This document shows, piece by piece, positions 21,206-33,254 of a DNA stretch of 64,000 nucleotides (the first letter of the stretch is position 1; the number at the start of each line of letters is the position of its first letter). Made by a program: the position numbers and the translations under genes. Source of the stretch: Ceratothoa steindachneri (taxonomy: Eukaryota > Arthropoda > Malacostraca > Isopoda > Cymothoidae); contig OZ018329.1 of the NCBI GenBank assembly GCA_963969495.1, positions 66,099,243 through 66,163,242 of the forward strand, written 5' to 3'. Below the pieces are notes generated by a model, which was not told the origin of the DNA, did not search any database, and saw only the letters and a list, made by a program, of their open reading frames with translations.

Positions 21206-22129
21206 ATCACATGCGGTACTAAATTATAGCTTAATTTTGCGATGGAGAGTAAGAAAGGAGAGTAATCAGGAGTGAGTCAGAATCGAGAGGACGGTGCGCT
21301 CTTTTGGCCAAGTGCATCTTTGCGTCCATCTTTTAACACTTGTTCCAAACCAAAGATGCTCCGTGCCACTTTTGGGTTTGAAACGCATGGACAGTGCGAC
21401 TATTTGATAAAAGGAAAGGATTAAAAGCTATTGGGCGCCGAAGATGAAGGTTAAGTGGATGTTGATTTTGATAACGACTGGGTGTTCGTAACGACAGCTA
21501 GCCACTATGCTTGTATAAAAAACATGAATTTGCTTGTTAATTTTCATAATTAAGCAAGGGAAAACTCTCTTTTGACGGCCACCATCAAAGTTACGACAGC
21601 GGAAAGAGCTTGAAAGACCTTATGTTGAACTAGAACGTTTCCCACTCCGACCTTAACGGCTGCCCTATGTATTCCAGAGGCATTTAGAGAGGCGGCCTGT
21701 ACATAATGGTGATGATAAGAGTTTCTCAAAGGTTTCTTGCTTTGTTTGCTATAATATTTTGGGGGGCAAAATCACTTCACCAATGTGACGCCATCAAAAT
21801 TTAAATAGAGAAAAAATATTCAAATTCTTACTGTTATTATTATAATGGTAGCATCGACCGTCCAATAAAATCTAGGTAATATTACGGACCAGCAGCTGAG
21901 TTAATTTTCGAGCTCTTTCCAATATGAATCGAACCTTTTCCCAATATATATCGTACCACAGTTTTATAGATAATTTTGTTAACTAATTATTATTAATTAG
22001 TAATTAATGAATTAACTTTTCTTAATACGTTTATCTAATATTTTATTGTTTTTTAATTAATAAGTGTATTTATATGATTATTAAAGGAAAAGTGAGAAGT
22101 AATTTATTTGGCCCTATTTTTCTTATTCG
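21206..22129. other. Non-coding stretch right of the Polinton
   Basis: No supported gene or transposon end. The stretch around 21,960-22,070 is AT-rich with ATTAATTA-type short palindromes. Confidence 0.5.
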
Positions 22130-22812
22130 TCAGCTTATTAGCCGCTTCCACCTGTTTCTGTCTCCTGCCATGTTGGTCGCCAGTCCCTTCTCCTTTATCT
22201 CAGCTTGTATGCAGTCTTTCCCTCTAATCTTGGGTCTTCTTCTCCTCCTTCTTCCCTGTTCCTCCATCTCCAAAACTCTTCTCTCGTCACACTCTCCATC
22301 CCTCCTCATTATGTGTCCATATCATCTAAGTCTTGCTTCCTGTGTCTTCTTCGAAATCTCCGCTACCTTTGTTGTTCCTCTGATCCTTGTATTTGTGATT
22401 CTATCCTCCCTCGTCACCCCACATACCCATCGCAGCATCATCATTTCTGCTACGTTCATCCTCTTCTCATTACTCTTCTGTACAGGTAATGCCTCTTACA
22501 ACAGACAGTTTTGTATACTATTTATTTGGCCCTATTTTGAACTAGATGAAATTACCCGCCCAAGGAAGGGCCACCCCATATTCCCATATCCCCCTCCCTT
22601 ACACGCCTTATCTCCTTCCTTTCACCCTATACCGCCTCTATACCCCTCTCACCCTCATTCTTCTCGCCTCTGTTTCATTTCTTCCATCTTCCCCACGCCC
22701 CCTCTATCCAATCTAGCATGTCCTCCTTCTCCCCCATCTTCCACCATTCACCTCCTCTCCCCCATATCCTCCTCCCCTCTCTCTCCCTTCTCACGACCTC
22801 TCTCTCTGTTCC
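22130..22812. repeat. Long pyrimidine-rich (CT) tract
   Basis: About 680 bp with very strong C+T bias on the plus strand (e.g. CTCCTCCTTCTTCCC, CCCCCATCTTCC). It is interrupted at 22,490-22,590 by ordinary sequence and ends in CTCTGTTCCAG immediately before LINE A ORF1. A 265-codon open frame through it (22,074-22,871) is a composition artefact. Confidence 0.6.
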
Positions 22813-23730
22813 AGACCCGGTCTCGGATGGAAAGGGTGTACTTCCGAGAAGCCAACATGCGTAAACTGTGAAGGGGACCACAGGGCCTTGGCCATGAGGT
22901 GTCCCGTCCACAAGTTAGCTCTCCGGGTAAAACGCAAAGAGATAAAAAGGTAAAGAAGGCAAAGTCCAAGACCTACGTTGAGGCAGCGGAAACAACAAAG
23001 ACTAATGGCACAAAAAACTCCGCCCTAAATCTGGTGATGCTAAGTGAGTCCAAGGAGATTATGACAATGATTATCTTTGGCCACATGGTAAACCTAGCTA
23101 GCATCGGCACTTTTGCAGATGAGTTAAATCGCCTCTTTCAAATGAACGGAGTTCAGACAAAGTGATTGTTTCCGCCCAGCCTCGCGTCCCAGGAAATGTT
23201 GCAAATACAATTTATTGATGAGACCCAACCCAAAACTCAAAAGAAGAAGAAGTAACAACGGATAAAGGCTTGGAAAAGAACAGAAAATTGAAAAAGAGTC
23301 CGAAGAAAAAAACAAAAAAGGAAAGAGAAGACGGAAGCGGAACAATAGGCAAAGAAAGAAGAAGAATAAGTAAGATATCTAATTCAAGAAAGCTCAGACG
23401 AAGACAAAGTCCTAAACTATCCGGGAGTTCCCCTCACGGAGAAAATGGATATCCTTCTGCGGGGTTTCTTCTTCGACGCTAAGGACGTGGGTCTTGAAGT
23501 CTTCGGTACCTCCACCTGTTGACCTCCTAGGGGGAACATGCAACAACTGCTTGACGACATCAACCACGGCGAATTCAAATGGACTTACGAAGGACCGCGG
23601 TCTCTTATGGAAATAGGTGGACTATTAATGGAGCGCACGATATTCATCCTTGACTCTTGCATACACACCGTCATTATGTCTACTTATAAGAAGATAAAAA
23701 GAGGCCAAAAAACATCAGATATCAAATAAG
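22806..23730 (+). pseudogene. LINE A, ORF1 (Gag-like) fragment
   Basis: Fragment of ORF1 of a Jockey/I-like non-LTR retrotransposon. A zinc knuckle (CTSEKPTCVNCEGDHRALAM then RCPVH) is followed by a K-rich linker. The family module MIIFGHMVNLASIGTFADEL and NRLFQMNGVQ (23,065-23,160) comes next. After frame changes the second module reads HGEFKWTYEGPRSLMEIGGL and LMERTIFILDSC (about 23,565-23,660). The same two modules occur in LINE B and G. No ORF2 follows. The tail (from 23,740) is AT-rich with an AAATAAATAAATAA run. A nucleic-acid-binding chaperone role is inferred from the family. Confidence 0.7.
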
Positions 23731-24104
23731 TGTGAAGAGCGATGCCGAGAAGTGAATATATAAATAAATAAATAAGTGAACAAATTAAAGTGTCAGAACA
23801 TATAATAGAGAAAATAATAATTAAAAATTGCTAACGGTGAAAAAATACAGAGAATAATAAATTAGTGAATAAGCTAAAAGTGACAAGATTAGAACAAATC
23901 ATTATAATTAATATTAAACGAAAAAACTAAATAATTGACATAAGTCATTAACAATTAATTACCCAAATAATAAATGAATTACGAAAATGAAAATATCAGT
24001 AAAGTTAGTTAATAGATAACAGTTTAACCCGAGTGTGTAAATAATAATGCCTTAAAGTGCTACCAAAATAAAGTGTTAAAGGAAATTAGAGGAAATAATG
24101 GAAC
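23731..24104. other. AT-rich tail of LINE A
   Basis: No gene. Simple A/T-rich sequence probably derived from the LINE 3' end, and the target of the solo LTR that follows. Confidence 0.4.
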
Positions 24105-25431
24105 CAGAATGTGATAGAACAGTTTGAGGCCGCTTAATTTCAACCGCTATCACATGCTTGTTTAGAAACACGTTGCTACCCCCATGCATCTTCGCCTTAA
24201 AGCCGGGCGCGTTATCGTCCCACCTGAGTCAATATTTAACCAAGGAGGTTCCCCCCCCCCGTTTCGCCCCATGCGCCGACCTCGCCAGATTGAGTTAGGC
24301 TAAGGGCAGATAAGGTATTGTTCTCATGGCACGGCTGGGCATTTCCTCGAAGCCCCCACTCCATTGTCCCCTACGCCAAGGGGATGGCTCGACTATTCAT
24401 ATGGAAACTTTACCAATAAGAGCAGATTCGAGATCCAGATTTTCTTCGCGAGACATCACTACGATCCGGTCTCACCTTGTGCACCAAGGGCCCTCTACCT
24501 CAAAATCCCCTATCATTGTCCAGAAGAGGACAATATCACTTAAGTGCCAAGGTTCGAGCCTTCAAGACGCCAAGTCCACAAGGCTTCCCCTGTTGTTCAA
24601 AAAGAGAACAACGTTAGAACAGCTATTGTTCTTTGAGCCCGTTGACAAGAGATGGTTCTCACTCTTCCCCGCTTGTTGTTCAGAAAGAGAACAACATTAG
24701 AAGAGCCATTGTTCTTTGAGCCCGTTGACAAGAAACGGTTCTCACCCTCTCCCCCTGTTGTTCAGAAAGAGAACAACGTTAAAACAGCCATTGTTCTTTG
24801 AGCCCGTTGACAAGAGACGGTTCTCACCCTCCCCCCTGTTTTTCAGAAAGAGAACAACGTTAGAACAGCCATTGTTCTTGAAGCCCGTTCGTCAAGAACC
24901 AGTTCTCATTCCCAAGACGTCATGCCAGGATCATTTAATTCCCCCCCCCCCCTCTTCGGCTGGAGCTCGCCAGTGGACCGAAGATTCCTTCGCGTCGCCT
25001 TCCTCTGCACAACAACTGGTAATTACGTAAGCTGAACATTCCCTCTTAGTATTTAACCTTTTTGTCAACCATATCCTGTACTTTAGATGGTTTAGCGAAC
25101 CATCCTATCCCTTTAATTTTTATTTGTTTCACCTTTTTAAATCTCTTTTAAATCTTAATCCTTGGATTAGCCAGATTTCCACGACCCTTTCCATTCTCTG
25201 TTTATGTCAATATTTTCCGTTTTGTGTGTTGTTGATAGTTTTATTAATATAACTCTATTTTATTAATGATAGCCATATTATTATCCTTGAGCTTAGTTTC
25301 ACTTCTTAAGCATATTGAAGATAAATAATATCGGTCAACCCGACACCACGCACTCTTAATATAATTGAATAGTTCCCTCAACGAATAGTCATATATGGTA
25401 TATCGTCGAGAGTACATTCTACGAAACAGAA
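24105..25431 (+). mobile_element. Solo LTR, Gypsy-A family relative (TSD CAGAA)
   Basis: LTR 24,110-25,426, starting TGTGATAGAACAG and ending ATTCTACGAAA (family CGACA end with one change), with perfect 5-bp TSD CAGAA at 24,105-24,109 and 25,427-25,431. It is clearly diverged from the Gypsy-A LTR but collinear, including the palindromic minisatellite (four units, 24,590-24,890) and the AATAAAAC/ATTATCCTTGAGCTYAGTT tail. No internal region, so it arose by LTR-LTR recombination. Confidence 0.9.
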
Positions 25432-25890
25432 TAATTAATATATCCAGATATGACTAAAAGAACAACTCAATTAAAATTGTAAATGCTAAAATAAATTAAA
25501 TCGAACTATGAATGTAATGTGATTATATGAAAATTTAACTGAAAAATTATTCTTAAAAACTTGTACTAAGTTTATATAAATAAAATTAAAAGCATTTCAT
25601 TTATTCTTTCAGAAAATAGGCAATATATTGTTCGAACAATATGACCACGATGATTCTGTGAGAATATTTTTCCATGCTCAAACTTATAACCTACTCTTTT
25701 CTACTGAATTTTACCAAAAAAACTTCACCACTATTGCTATCTATTTTTCTTTTCTTTAAATTTATGTATTTAATTTTAATATTTGTAAAACAGAAACTTA
25801 TTGTATATTTCTTCCTCTTATAAATCCCCTTTTCATTTGTGACGAACGATTCTGAAAACTTCATACGAGTACGTACTCCGAGAGAAGGAC
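25432..25890. other. AT-rich stretch, nothing identified
   Basis: Simple AT-rich DNA. A 77-codon minus-strand frame is low-complexity. Confidence 0.5.
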
Positions 25891-25891
25891 C

Positions 25892-26360
25892 GTGTGCCTG
25901 ATAAAGCAAAAATCTACCTTTCATCGGAACGGAAGGAGATGCCAGAAAGCAAAAAGCAGGAAAATATGCGGTTGCTGGACTAATTGGAGGTCCTCATTGA
26001 GATTCTTGATTGAACCTCAGAAGGAAGCACCGTTAGTAGGCGCGAAGAAAAGGGGGTCCCTAGGACCACGAGCCCCAAATTTAGTAGAGTTGCTTAATAG
26101 CAATAGGACGAGTTTAGTCGGGTGGCCGAGGAGTGCTTCTCTTCAATTGAGGTATATAGGGACCCATAAGAGGAACAAAAGTAAAGAAAGAACGGACTGA
26201 AACTGTTACATTGCCTGAATGTATCATAAGGACGGACAAAAATATACATAGAGGAGAGCGACAAAATAACACTGAGTGCTCGGTAAGAAAAAGTAGATGG
26301 CGGGAGCGCCTCCCGCACAGAGGAAAGGGTACAGGTAGGAATATCTCCGTGTACCCTTAA
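25892..26360 (+). other. Possible 5' part of LINE B
   Basis: Moderate-GC DNA with a 102-codon frame and no clear motif, ending at the hAT left TSD ACCCTTAA (26,353-26,360). ORF1 text resumes after the hAT right end with AAGGACGTTGGAAAGAAG, so I infer that this is the LINE upstream region split by the hAT. Confidence 0.3.
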
Positions 26361-28617
26361 CAGGGTTGGCAAGGGAAGTTGTGTTCACTTTTGCTTTGCC
26401 CGGGAAAAACTCTGGGAAAAACCGAGTAAAGAGGTAAGTTTTTTTCGGGGAAAAACTGGGTAAAACTGTTATTTTGTGAAAAACTAGTAAAAAGGATTGT
26501 GATAGAATTGCCTAAGGCAGCCGCGCCTCGCTTCTATCACATATTGATACTCATGCTTTCCACGTGTATCTTGCGAGAAGAGAGTAGCATGGCGTTCTTA
26601 TCGCTTAACATTCCGAGTATTATCTTCCCCCGCTCCAAGTTTAATCAAGGAGGTTCAATCCCTCGTTTACCTGCAGGCGTCGATCTGGCCAGATTGAATT
26701 AGGCTTATGGGAAAATAAGATTGTTCCAAGCGCTACCGGAACATTCCATGCAAGTTTCCCATTGTCCCCTACCCCGAGCGGCTGGCTCCGGATATTTATG
26801 CGATAGAATTTCGCGTTTAAATCAGATCGAGATTACCTTCGTCAGGCATCACGCTGATCCGGTCTCCCTTGTGCACCTAGGAACTCTCTACCCGGAGAAT
26901 CCCCTTATTGTCCAGAAAAGGACAATATCCTTGAGTGCCAAGGTTTGTGCCCCTCGAGACGCCAAGTCAACAGGGTGGCCCCCCGTGTTGTTCAGAAAGA
27001 GAACAACTTTATACAGTCATTGTTCTTCGAGCCCGTTCGACAAGAAACGGTTCTCGCTTCCCTGATATGACGCCAGTGGTAAGTTAATTCCCCCTTTTGA
27101 GATCCCGATTATCTTCGCCAGGCATAATTCCGATCCGGTGTCCCTTGTGCACCTAGGAAGTCTACCTCGAGAACCCCCTTATTGTCCAGAAGAGGACAAT
27201 ATCCTTGAGTGCGAAGATTCATGCTCCTCGAGACGCCCAATCAACAGCCCCCCCCCCTCCCCTATTGTTTAATTGTTCAGAAGAGAACAACTTTATAACA
27301 GACATTATTCTTCGAGCCCGTTCGATAATAAACGGTTCTCGCTCTTCTGATATCACGTCAGTGATAATTTACAATTGTTCAGAAGATAACAACTTTAGAA
27401 CAGTAATTGTGTTCTTCGAGCCCGTTTGACAAGAAACGGTTCTCGCTTCCCTGATATCACGTCAGTGGTAATTTAATTTCCCCCCCCTTTAAACGTTCTT
27501 CAAGAGAATGCTTGGTTACACCAATAACCTCAATTGTTCATCCAGAACATCTCCGATATCCTGTCTCAAGGATGGCTCGTACTTCTGAGCCCCACTTCGC
27601 TCTTACTCATCGAAGTCAGTCCTTCCCTTCTTGTTAAGGACAACCCCCCTAAAAACCCCTCCTCTGGGAAGCAAATCGCCAGTCGGACCGAAGCCATTCC
27701 TTCAAATCGCCTTCCTCTGCACGACGATCTTATAAATACGTAAGCTACGAATTGCATTTAACTATTTAACTTTCTGCCAACGTAACTCCGTGCTTTAACA
27801 TGGATTTAGACACCCCTTTTCCTTCTTGTTTCTTTTGTCATTTTAAATCCCTCCAAATCTTAATCCTCTGTTTAGTCAAGTTTATCCCATGACCTTTTTC
27901 CTTCCATGTGTATCTCCCATTTTTGCCCGGTCATGTAAATGTTTTCATTGTGTTATTTTGTTAGATTAATTAATAAAATTCTATTTTATTAATGCTTGCA
28001 ATATTATTTATCCTTGGGCTCCTTTCCACTTCTTAAGTATATTGAAGATAAATAAGCCCTGGGAGTAATGCTGCTTATATTAATTTCTTGGTTAGGATTA
28101 ATAGCTTAGGCGTTTACAGACGGGGCTGAAGTGTTTACTGAACACTTTTTATGATGGTCTTTTACTTTTTGCTATTATTCTTAAACATTTTTTGCAACGA
28201 ACTTTATTGCTAGAAATATCTTCATATTCAGACCACAATGAGTTCTTTGGCCGTCCACCAAGAATACCATGATTTCTCTGTAAATATGTATATTTTGGCA
28301 TATTAAATATTGTAAAATAAAGTATAAAAAATATACAACATTAGTAGCTGAGGTAAAAAAAAATAATAAATGTAAAATTTCAAAGTTTTGGACTGAATAA
28401 TGGTAAAAATTCAAGTTGATAATGCTATAGAACCTATATAACAAAGAGCACTGAGGCTGATTCTGTGATCTTATATTAATATTATACTTACATGGAGTTT
28501 TATGTTCAAATATTTTTTCCTGTTTTCCCAGTTTTACCCATTTTTTCCTAGTTTTACCTAGTTTTACCTGGGAAAAACTGGGTAAAAGGGTCAATAGGTT
28601 TTTCCCAACCAACTCTG
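26361..28617. mobile_element. Non-autonomous hAT-like element
   Basis: Left end CAGGGTTGGCAAGGG, right end (inverted) CAGAGTTGGTTGGG, the CAGNGTTGG type common in hAT elements. The 8-bp flanks are ACCCTTAA (26,353-26,360) and ACTCTTAA (28,618-28,625), a 7/8 TSD. Subterminal GGGAAAAACTGGGTAAAAC motifs repeat at both ends in inverted orientation (26,400-26,490 and 28,510-28,600). No transposase is present. Without the nested LTR it is about 0.65 kb, MITE-sized. Confidence 0.8.
26498..28093 (+). mobile_element. Diverged solo LTR nested in the hAT
   Basis: Starts TGTGATAGAATTGC, like the Gypsy-A family. It contains the AAGGAGGTT, GGACAATATCCTTGAGTGCCAA, palindromic GTTC/GAAC units (three, irregular, 26,985-27,440) and the 'TTCTATTTTATTAATG...ATCCTTGRGCTC' tail. 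A possible TSD AGGAT occurs at 26,493-26,497 and 28,094-28,098, but the 3' end there is not a canonical CA, so the end is uncertain. Confidence 0.6.
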
Positions 28618-28629
28618 ACTCTTAAGGAC

Positions 28630-30250
28630 GTTGGAAAGAAGAAATAGATCTGATCGAGGAAAACTTATCGAAACATTATTCGGGAAACTAAAAGTCGCCT
28701 AATAAGATTTTTGGACGTTGCAAATGGGTACATTGCAATTTGCTACACTGAGCGTGATGTCGAATGACTAGTTTCAACGGAAGGCACCGAAATATTGAAA
28801 GAAATGGGATTGAAACCAAAAATCTCACCACAAATAACGGCAAATAAAAGCCTCATTTTCCGAAAAATCGACCTATGGGTGGGCTCCCATAAAAGGAAAA
28901 AATTAAAGAGGAAATTGAAGCAAGACAACCAGGAACCGAAATATTTATAAGTTAACAAATTTTGGAATCACACGCACGTATTTAAATTCGAGGCCAGAAA
29001 TACAAAGATGCTGAGGAAAATTTACCAGGACGGATTGTTACTGTTCGGTATAAGGATTCCCTGGCAAACATAGAGAGAGAGAAGCACACCAATATTCAGA
29101 TGTGCTTCAGTTGTTACAAAATTGATGATCACACGACAAAAAACTGCACAGATAAAGAAGCAAGCTGTTCGGAATGAAGGAAACAAGGACATTTCTGGTA
29201 GAAATGTGCCCAGCTGACAGTTAAGAAATACCTAAATTGTGGAGGAGCACACCGAACCATAGTAAGGGCTTGCCATACAAGAAAAGAAATTATTAACAGG
29301 AACGAAAATGAAGGAAAAAACAGACAAGAATGTAGAAATAATGCAACATATGCAGGAGTGGCCAAGGCCAAAGTGCAACATATGAAGGAAACAGAAACTC
29401 ATCTCACAGTATCAAACGATTCCTCAATGGAACTTCTCACGTGCATACTTTACGCGCACGTGATGAACATTGGGAAACCAGGAACTTCCTCCGAAACATT
29501 AAATACACTCCTCGCGAAGAACGGCATGAAAAGAATGTGGTTCCTTGAGAACCCACCGTCCTCGGAAATCTTAAACTTTAATGTGCCTAAACCCACACGA
29601 AGGGCTAAACCAAAAATCGGAAGAGAGGAAAAAGAAAAGCAAACAAAAACCGAGAAGAAAACAGCTTCGAAGGAGACAGAATAGAAACAAGAAGAGGTAA
29701 ATTGCTCAAAACCATTCGAGGCAGCAAACTACAAACTAAAGATATATGTAAGCGACGAATGCCATTTACCGGGGGGGAGGGGATATCGTCAAAGCTCTAA
29801 GAGAAGGTAGAGCGAAGTGGGCGTATAATGGAGTTATGCGAATTTATGATGGGAATGAAGATGTTGTTGAGAATCTACTCTTCAATAACCAACTCAGAAT
29901 CTTCTTCGGCAAGTGCGTGACTTTGCACAAGAATACCTACAAAGATTTTCCATGGGGTAAATACAAAGCTGACGAGAACGAAACCACGAAGGAAAATACT
30001 GGGCAAAAAACAAAGGACAACGGAAATGAGCCATAGCCTTCCATGGCTCCCCATCCCTCCTTTGAATGAAAAAACACGGGATGGATGGGCAGCCATTGAA
30101 ATGCAGGAAACGAGACATAGTCCTAGAAATGGAAATATAATAAAAATCAACCTGACTACGAGAGAACAACCGATTAATACAACTATCCCAATTATATCAA
30201 ATAAAACGAACATGATCACCGAAAACGAACAAGATTATAAGTACCAATGA
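28630..30250 (+). pseudogene. LINE B, ORF1 (Gag-like)
   Basis: N-terminal part: VANGYIAICYTERDVE, KEMGLKPKISPQITANKSLI and MLRKIYQDGLLLFGIRI. It is followed by a cysteine cluster (MCFSCYKIDDHTTKNC, then YLNCGGAHRTI) of three CCHC-type knuckles, one with a stop. The family module TCILYAHVMNIGKPGTSSET and NTLLAKNGMKRMWF (29,428-29,545) is inside an intact 108-codon frame. A K/E-rich linker follows, then the second module KIYVSDECHLPGG (about 29,740) and YDGNEDVVENLLFNNQLRIF with KCVTLHKNTYK (29,845-29,945). The tail to 30,250 is polar. ORF2 is absent. Confidence 0.7.
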
Positions 30251-31022
30251 AAACAACAGAAAAGGAAAAAGGAAAGAAGGAACAATAACTACAGAGAATA
30301 ACAAGAAAGAACAAGACGAAAAACCAATGGGGAAAAATCCTCACTGCAACAAAAGGAAAAACAAATGCAAAAAAAATGAACATACATCACAAACACAAAT
30401 GAACAAAACAAACAAGCAAAATAATAAATCAGGAAATAGCTCCACATAGAAACATAACGGCATGAATGCTACATAATACACAGAATATAAATGAGAATAA
30501 ATGAATTAACTACAGAGATGAGACGGTCCCCCCGTCAACTAAAAAGTAAATTATAAGGAAAGAGAACGAAAGTGAATAAAAGACAGAGATTGATCCGTCT
30601 CCTAATAACTAAAGTTAAGGAACTTGGGAATAACAGCGGGAAAGGAACGAATGAAAGATAGATAAATGCAGTACAGTGGTTAGGAATCCACAATAATCAA
30701 TAGGCCTCCCTTGATTCCAAGGTTTGGGTATTCCTTTTCACCTACTAATACCGAGGTCGCACATTCGGCCTTCTCACTCTAACTAAGCGCTTCCCCATCA
30801 GTTCAATTGAGCTGAGGGCGTGAAGTGTGGGAGGTTTCTCCAGGAGCAAGTCGGCTGCGAGCCTCCTCCTATTCTGTCCCCCATCGCCATAGTTGAGTAA
30901 CAGAAGGCAGGCCCCGTGTGCGGCATTTTCTCCCCCTCTCCTCAACACTGCCTCCCGATACCCAGTATAGGAGGTAAAGTTTCGGAAAGTCAGAAAACAC
31001 CTTCGCTTAGTAAAAGACTGTG
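30251..31022. other. A-rich LINE tail and unassigned DNA
   Basis: 30,251-30,480 is A-rich (probably the end of LINE B). 30,480-31,022 has no recognised gene and ends at the left edge of the Gypsy-B LTR. Confidence 0.4.
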
Positions 31023-31926
31023 TGTCGAGGTTTAGCGAGTGGGTAATCCCAGTCCCACTTCCTGGACATATATTTTATTACCGCACCGAGGTGAAGCGGA
31101 GGTGAAGCGTATCCAATACACCTAACTTATCCACTTCCAGTGAATAAGAATAACCCCGATGCGTACCCTTTTGCTCAAAACTAAGATAATAATCACCTAA
31201 GTGGGTTCTCCACTCAGTATAAGCCAACCATGGGCGGGTCGGCGGAATAATGAGTTTTAAGCCGAGTGGATTGCTTAATAATTGCCAAGGGATCGTCCAA
31301 ATTAGTTAAACACACATATACAAAACTAATCTTTAATGTACATGAATTTGAAATAAACACAATGTATATAAATATAAATAGGATTAATGTTGCAGTGAAT
31401 AAATAAGTCTACAAAAATGTCGTGGGGATTACTTGCAGATTACTCACTGGGATGTTTGTGTCTAAATGACACCAAACAGGACGAAGGGAATATTATTATT
31501 GAGTTAAACACTGAATTAAGTAAGCACTTCTAATATTCGAGGATATGGGCTTAGGATGAAAATTCTAGTACACAAATAAACTGGTGAAGTTAGGTGAGGG
31601 GATAATTCAATTAACGATACCTTTGAGTTCGTAAGTATATTTGAAGAGGGGGCGGTGAAGATCTTCTTCTGGTGACGATGATCATACTTACTCCGAATCG
31701 AATTCTCGTAAAATCTTTATCGTCGCGCGAAAGACCTTTTTTAATCTTTGGGCCGACGATATTTCTTTGACGCCTTCGAGCCATCTCGGAGTTTACGGCG
31801 GTGCGAAAAAAGGCGACGGAGAATTCTAAGCAGGCGAGAGGTGCGTTTGGGGATACGAGAAGGCGCGCAGCTTTGTGTCGGGGTGTTTCTGCGTACACTT
31901 ATGTACGCGGCATTTAGACTTCTACA
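31023..31926 (-). repeat. Gypsy-B 3' LTR
   Basis: On the plus strand it starts TGTCGAGGTTTAGCG and ends TTAGACTTCTACA, matching the ends of the Gypsy-C LTRs (TGTCGARG ... CTCTACA). It is followed by TCCCTACCAG, the complement of a polypurine tract. About 904 bp. Confidence 0.7.
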
Positions 31927-32367
31927 TCCCTACCAGTTTTGGAAGACATTATTCTGACGTGTAACTAGGAATTATGTATACTTTTAACATTGGCTACATG
32001 AACAATACAGAAAAAAACAACAAAGAAAAAAACGGGAGTTCAACGAATACCGGAACATAAAATAATCATGACGGAAAAAGCAACACACGGGTTTCCGATC
32101 ATATACAGGAAACTCCGGAGTAATTAAGAGCTGATACCTAAGTATAAATGATTATATTCGATACATTTTACGGGTAGCATAATATAAGACCCACATGCAA
32201 AAAAAAGAAAAAAACAATCAGAAATTAATTACGGCCGTTATATAGCGTATCATATTATCAACTTTACAATTATAACATATGAATTAATTAATGGGCGGAT
32301 ACTAAACCTTTATCCAAAACTTACATAGCTATAATACCGGTTATTTACAAACACTCACTGGAGTCGT

Positions 32368-33122
32368 CTACCGGGTTGCTAGGCAAACTATCCGCGAGTA
32401 CATTAAGATATCCCTTTCGATATCGGATATCCTATTGATATTCGGATAATAACAGGGTCCAACGCATGAGTCTTCAATCTGTTTTTTACAACTTTTTAAA
32501 TAAGCTAGGGGTTTGTGATCCGTTTCTATGGAGAACGGTCTACCTATTAAATATATATGAAACCTTTGTACGCCAAACACGATAGCTAAGGATTCGAGCT
32601 CCACAGTGGCATACTTCTTTTCCCGATCGGAAGGTTTCCGACTTACAAAAGCCACCGGGAATGGCACTTCTGCCTCGTATCGCAACAAGACGCATCCAAG
32701 TTCAAGGTGAGGGCTGCCGATCTGAACGCCGATTTTCTCCTCGGGGTTAGATAAGGGCAGGGTAGGGGCAGTCACTGGTTTTCGTTGAGTCTGCCGAAGC
32801 TGGCAATAGCCCTGAGGTTCCACTTAATAGGGTCTGGAGATTTCTTTTTATGCAGGTCATTTAAGTAGGAGGGGACGGACATGAAATGGGGGACAATACG
32901 CCGATAGAAGGAAGCTGCTTCTAAAAGGGATCGAAGTTGTTTTTTCGAGACTGGGGGCTGCCTATCAGTTAGTGGTTTTACCCTATCCTTCTGTGGGGAT
33001 ATGCGGTTCTTGCGAAACTTGAACGCTAAATGGGAAATAGTGCTATAATGAAAATAGCACTTGGAGGGCTTACTTGTTAAGCCGTGAGACCTCAGTGGGT
33101 CTAAGAGTGGGCGAAGGCTCAC
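32368..33122 (-). pseudogene. Gypsy-B Pol: RT thumb and RNase H
   Basis: First frame (33,122-32,772): SHGLTSKPSKCYFHYSTI, LAFKFRKNRISPQKDRVK, KKQLRSLLEAASFYRRIV and PDPIKWN, i.e. the RT C-terminus. The second frame (32,823-32,368) is RNase H: TLPLSNPEEKIGVQI, LELGCVLLRYEAEVPFPVAF, REKKYATVELESLAIVF and FSIETDHKPLAYLK. A frameshift lies near 32,800. The catalytic YxDD palm is deleted, and the expected Asp of the first RNase H block is replaced (VQIGSPHLELGCVL). As in Gypsy-A, no integrase follows before the LTR. Confidence 0.85.
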
Positions 33123-33254
33123 GAGGGGTCATTCTCCTGTAGGCATGGCTGCGTACACGTTGTTCAAATGGATTGTGACGTTTTCTAGCCCATCTATATC
33201 TATTCGCATAAGACTGTAGTATTTTCTTAAGAGCGAGAACATTTGGGCGATCCT

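Noticed and set aside
22074..22871. 265-codon open frame on the plus strand
   Set aside because: It runs through a CT-rich tract; the Ser/Pro/Leu-rich translation reflects base composition, and there is no domain.
29875..30219. 114-codon minus-strand hydrophobic frame
   Set aside because: Antisense to LINE B ORF1; hydrophobicity results from the complementary A-rich strand.
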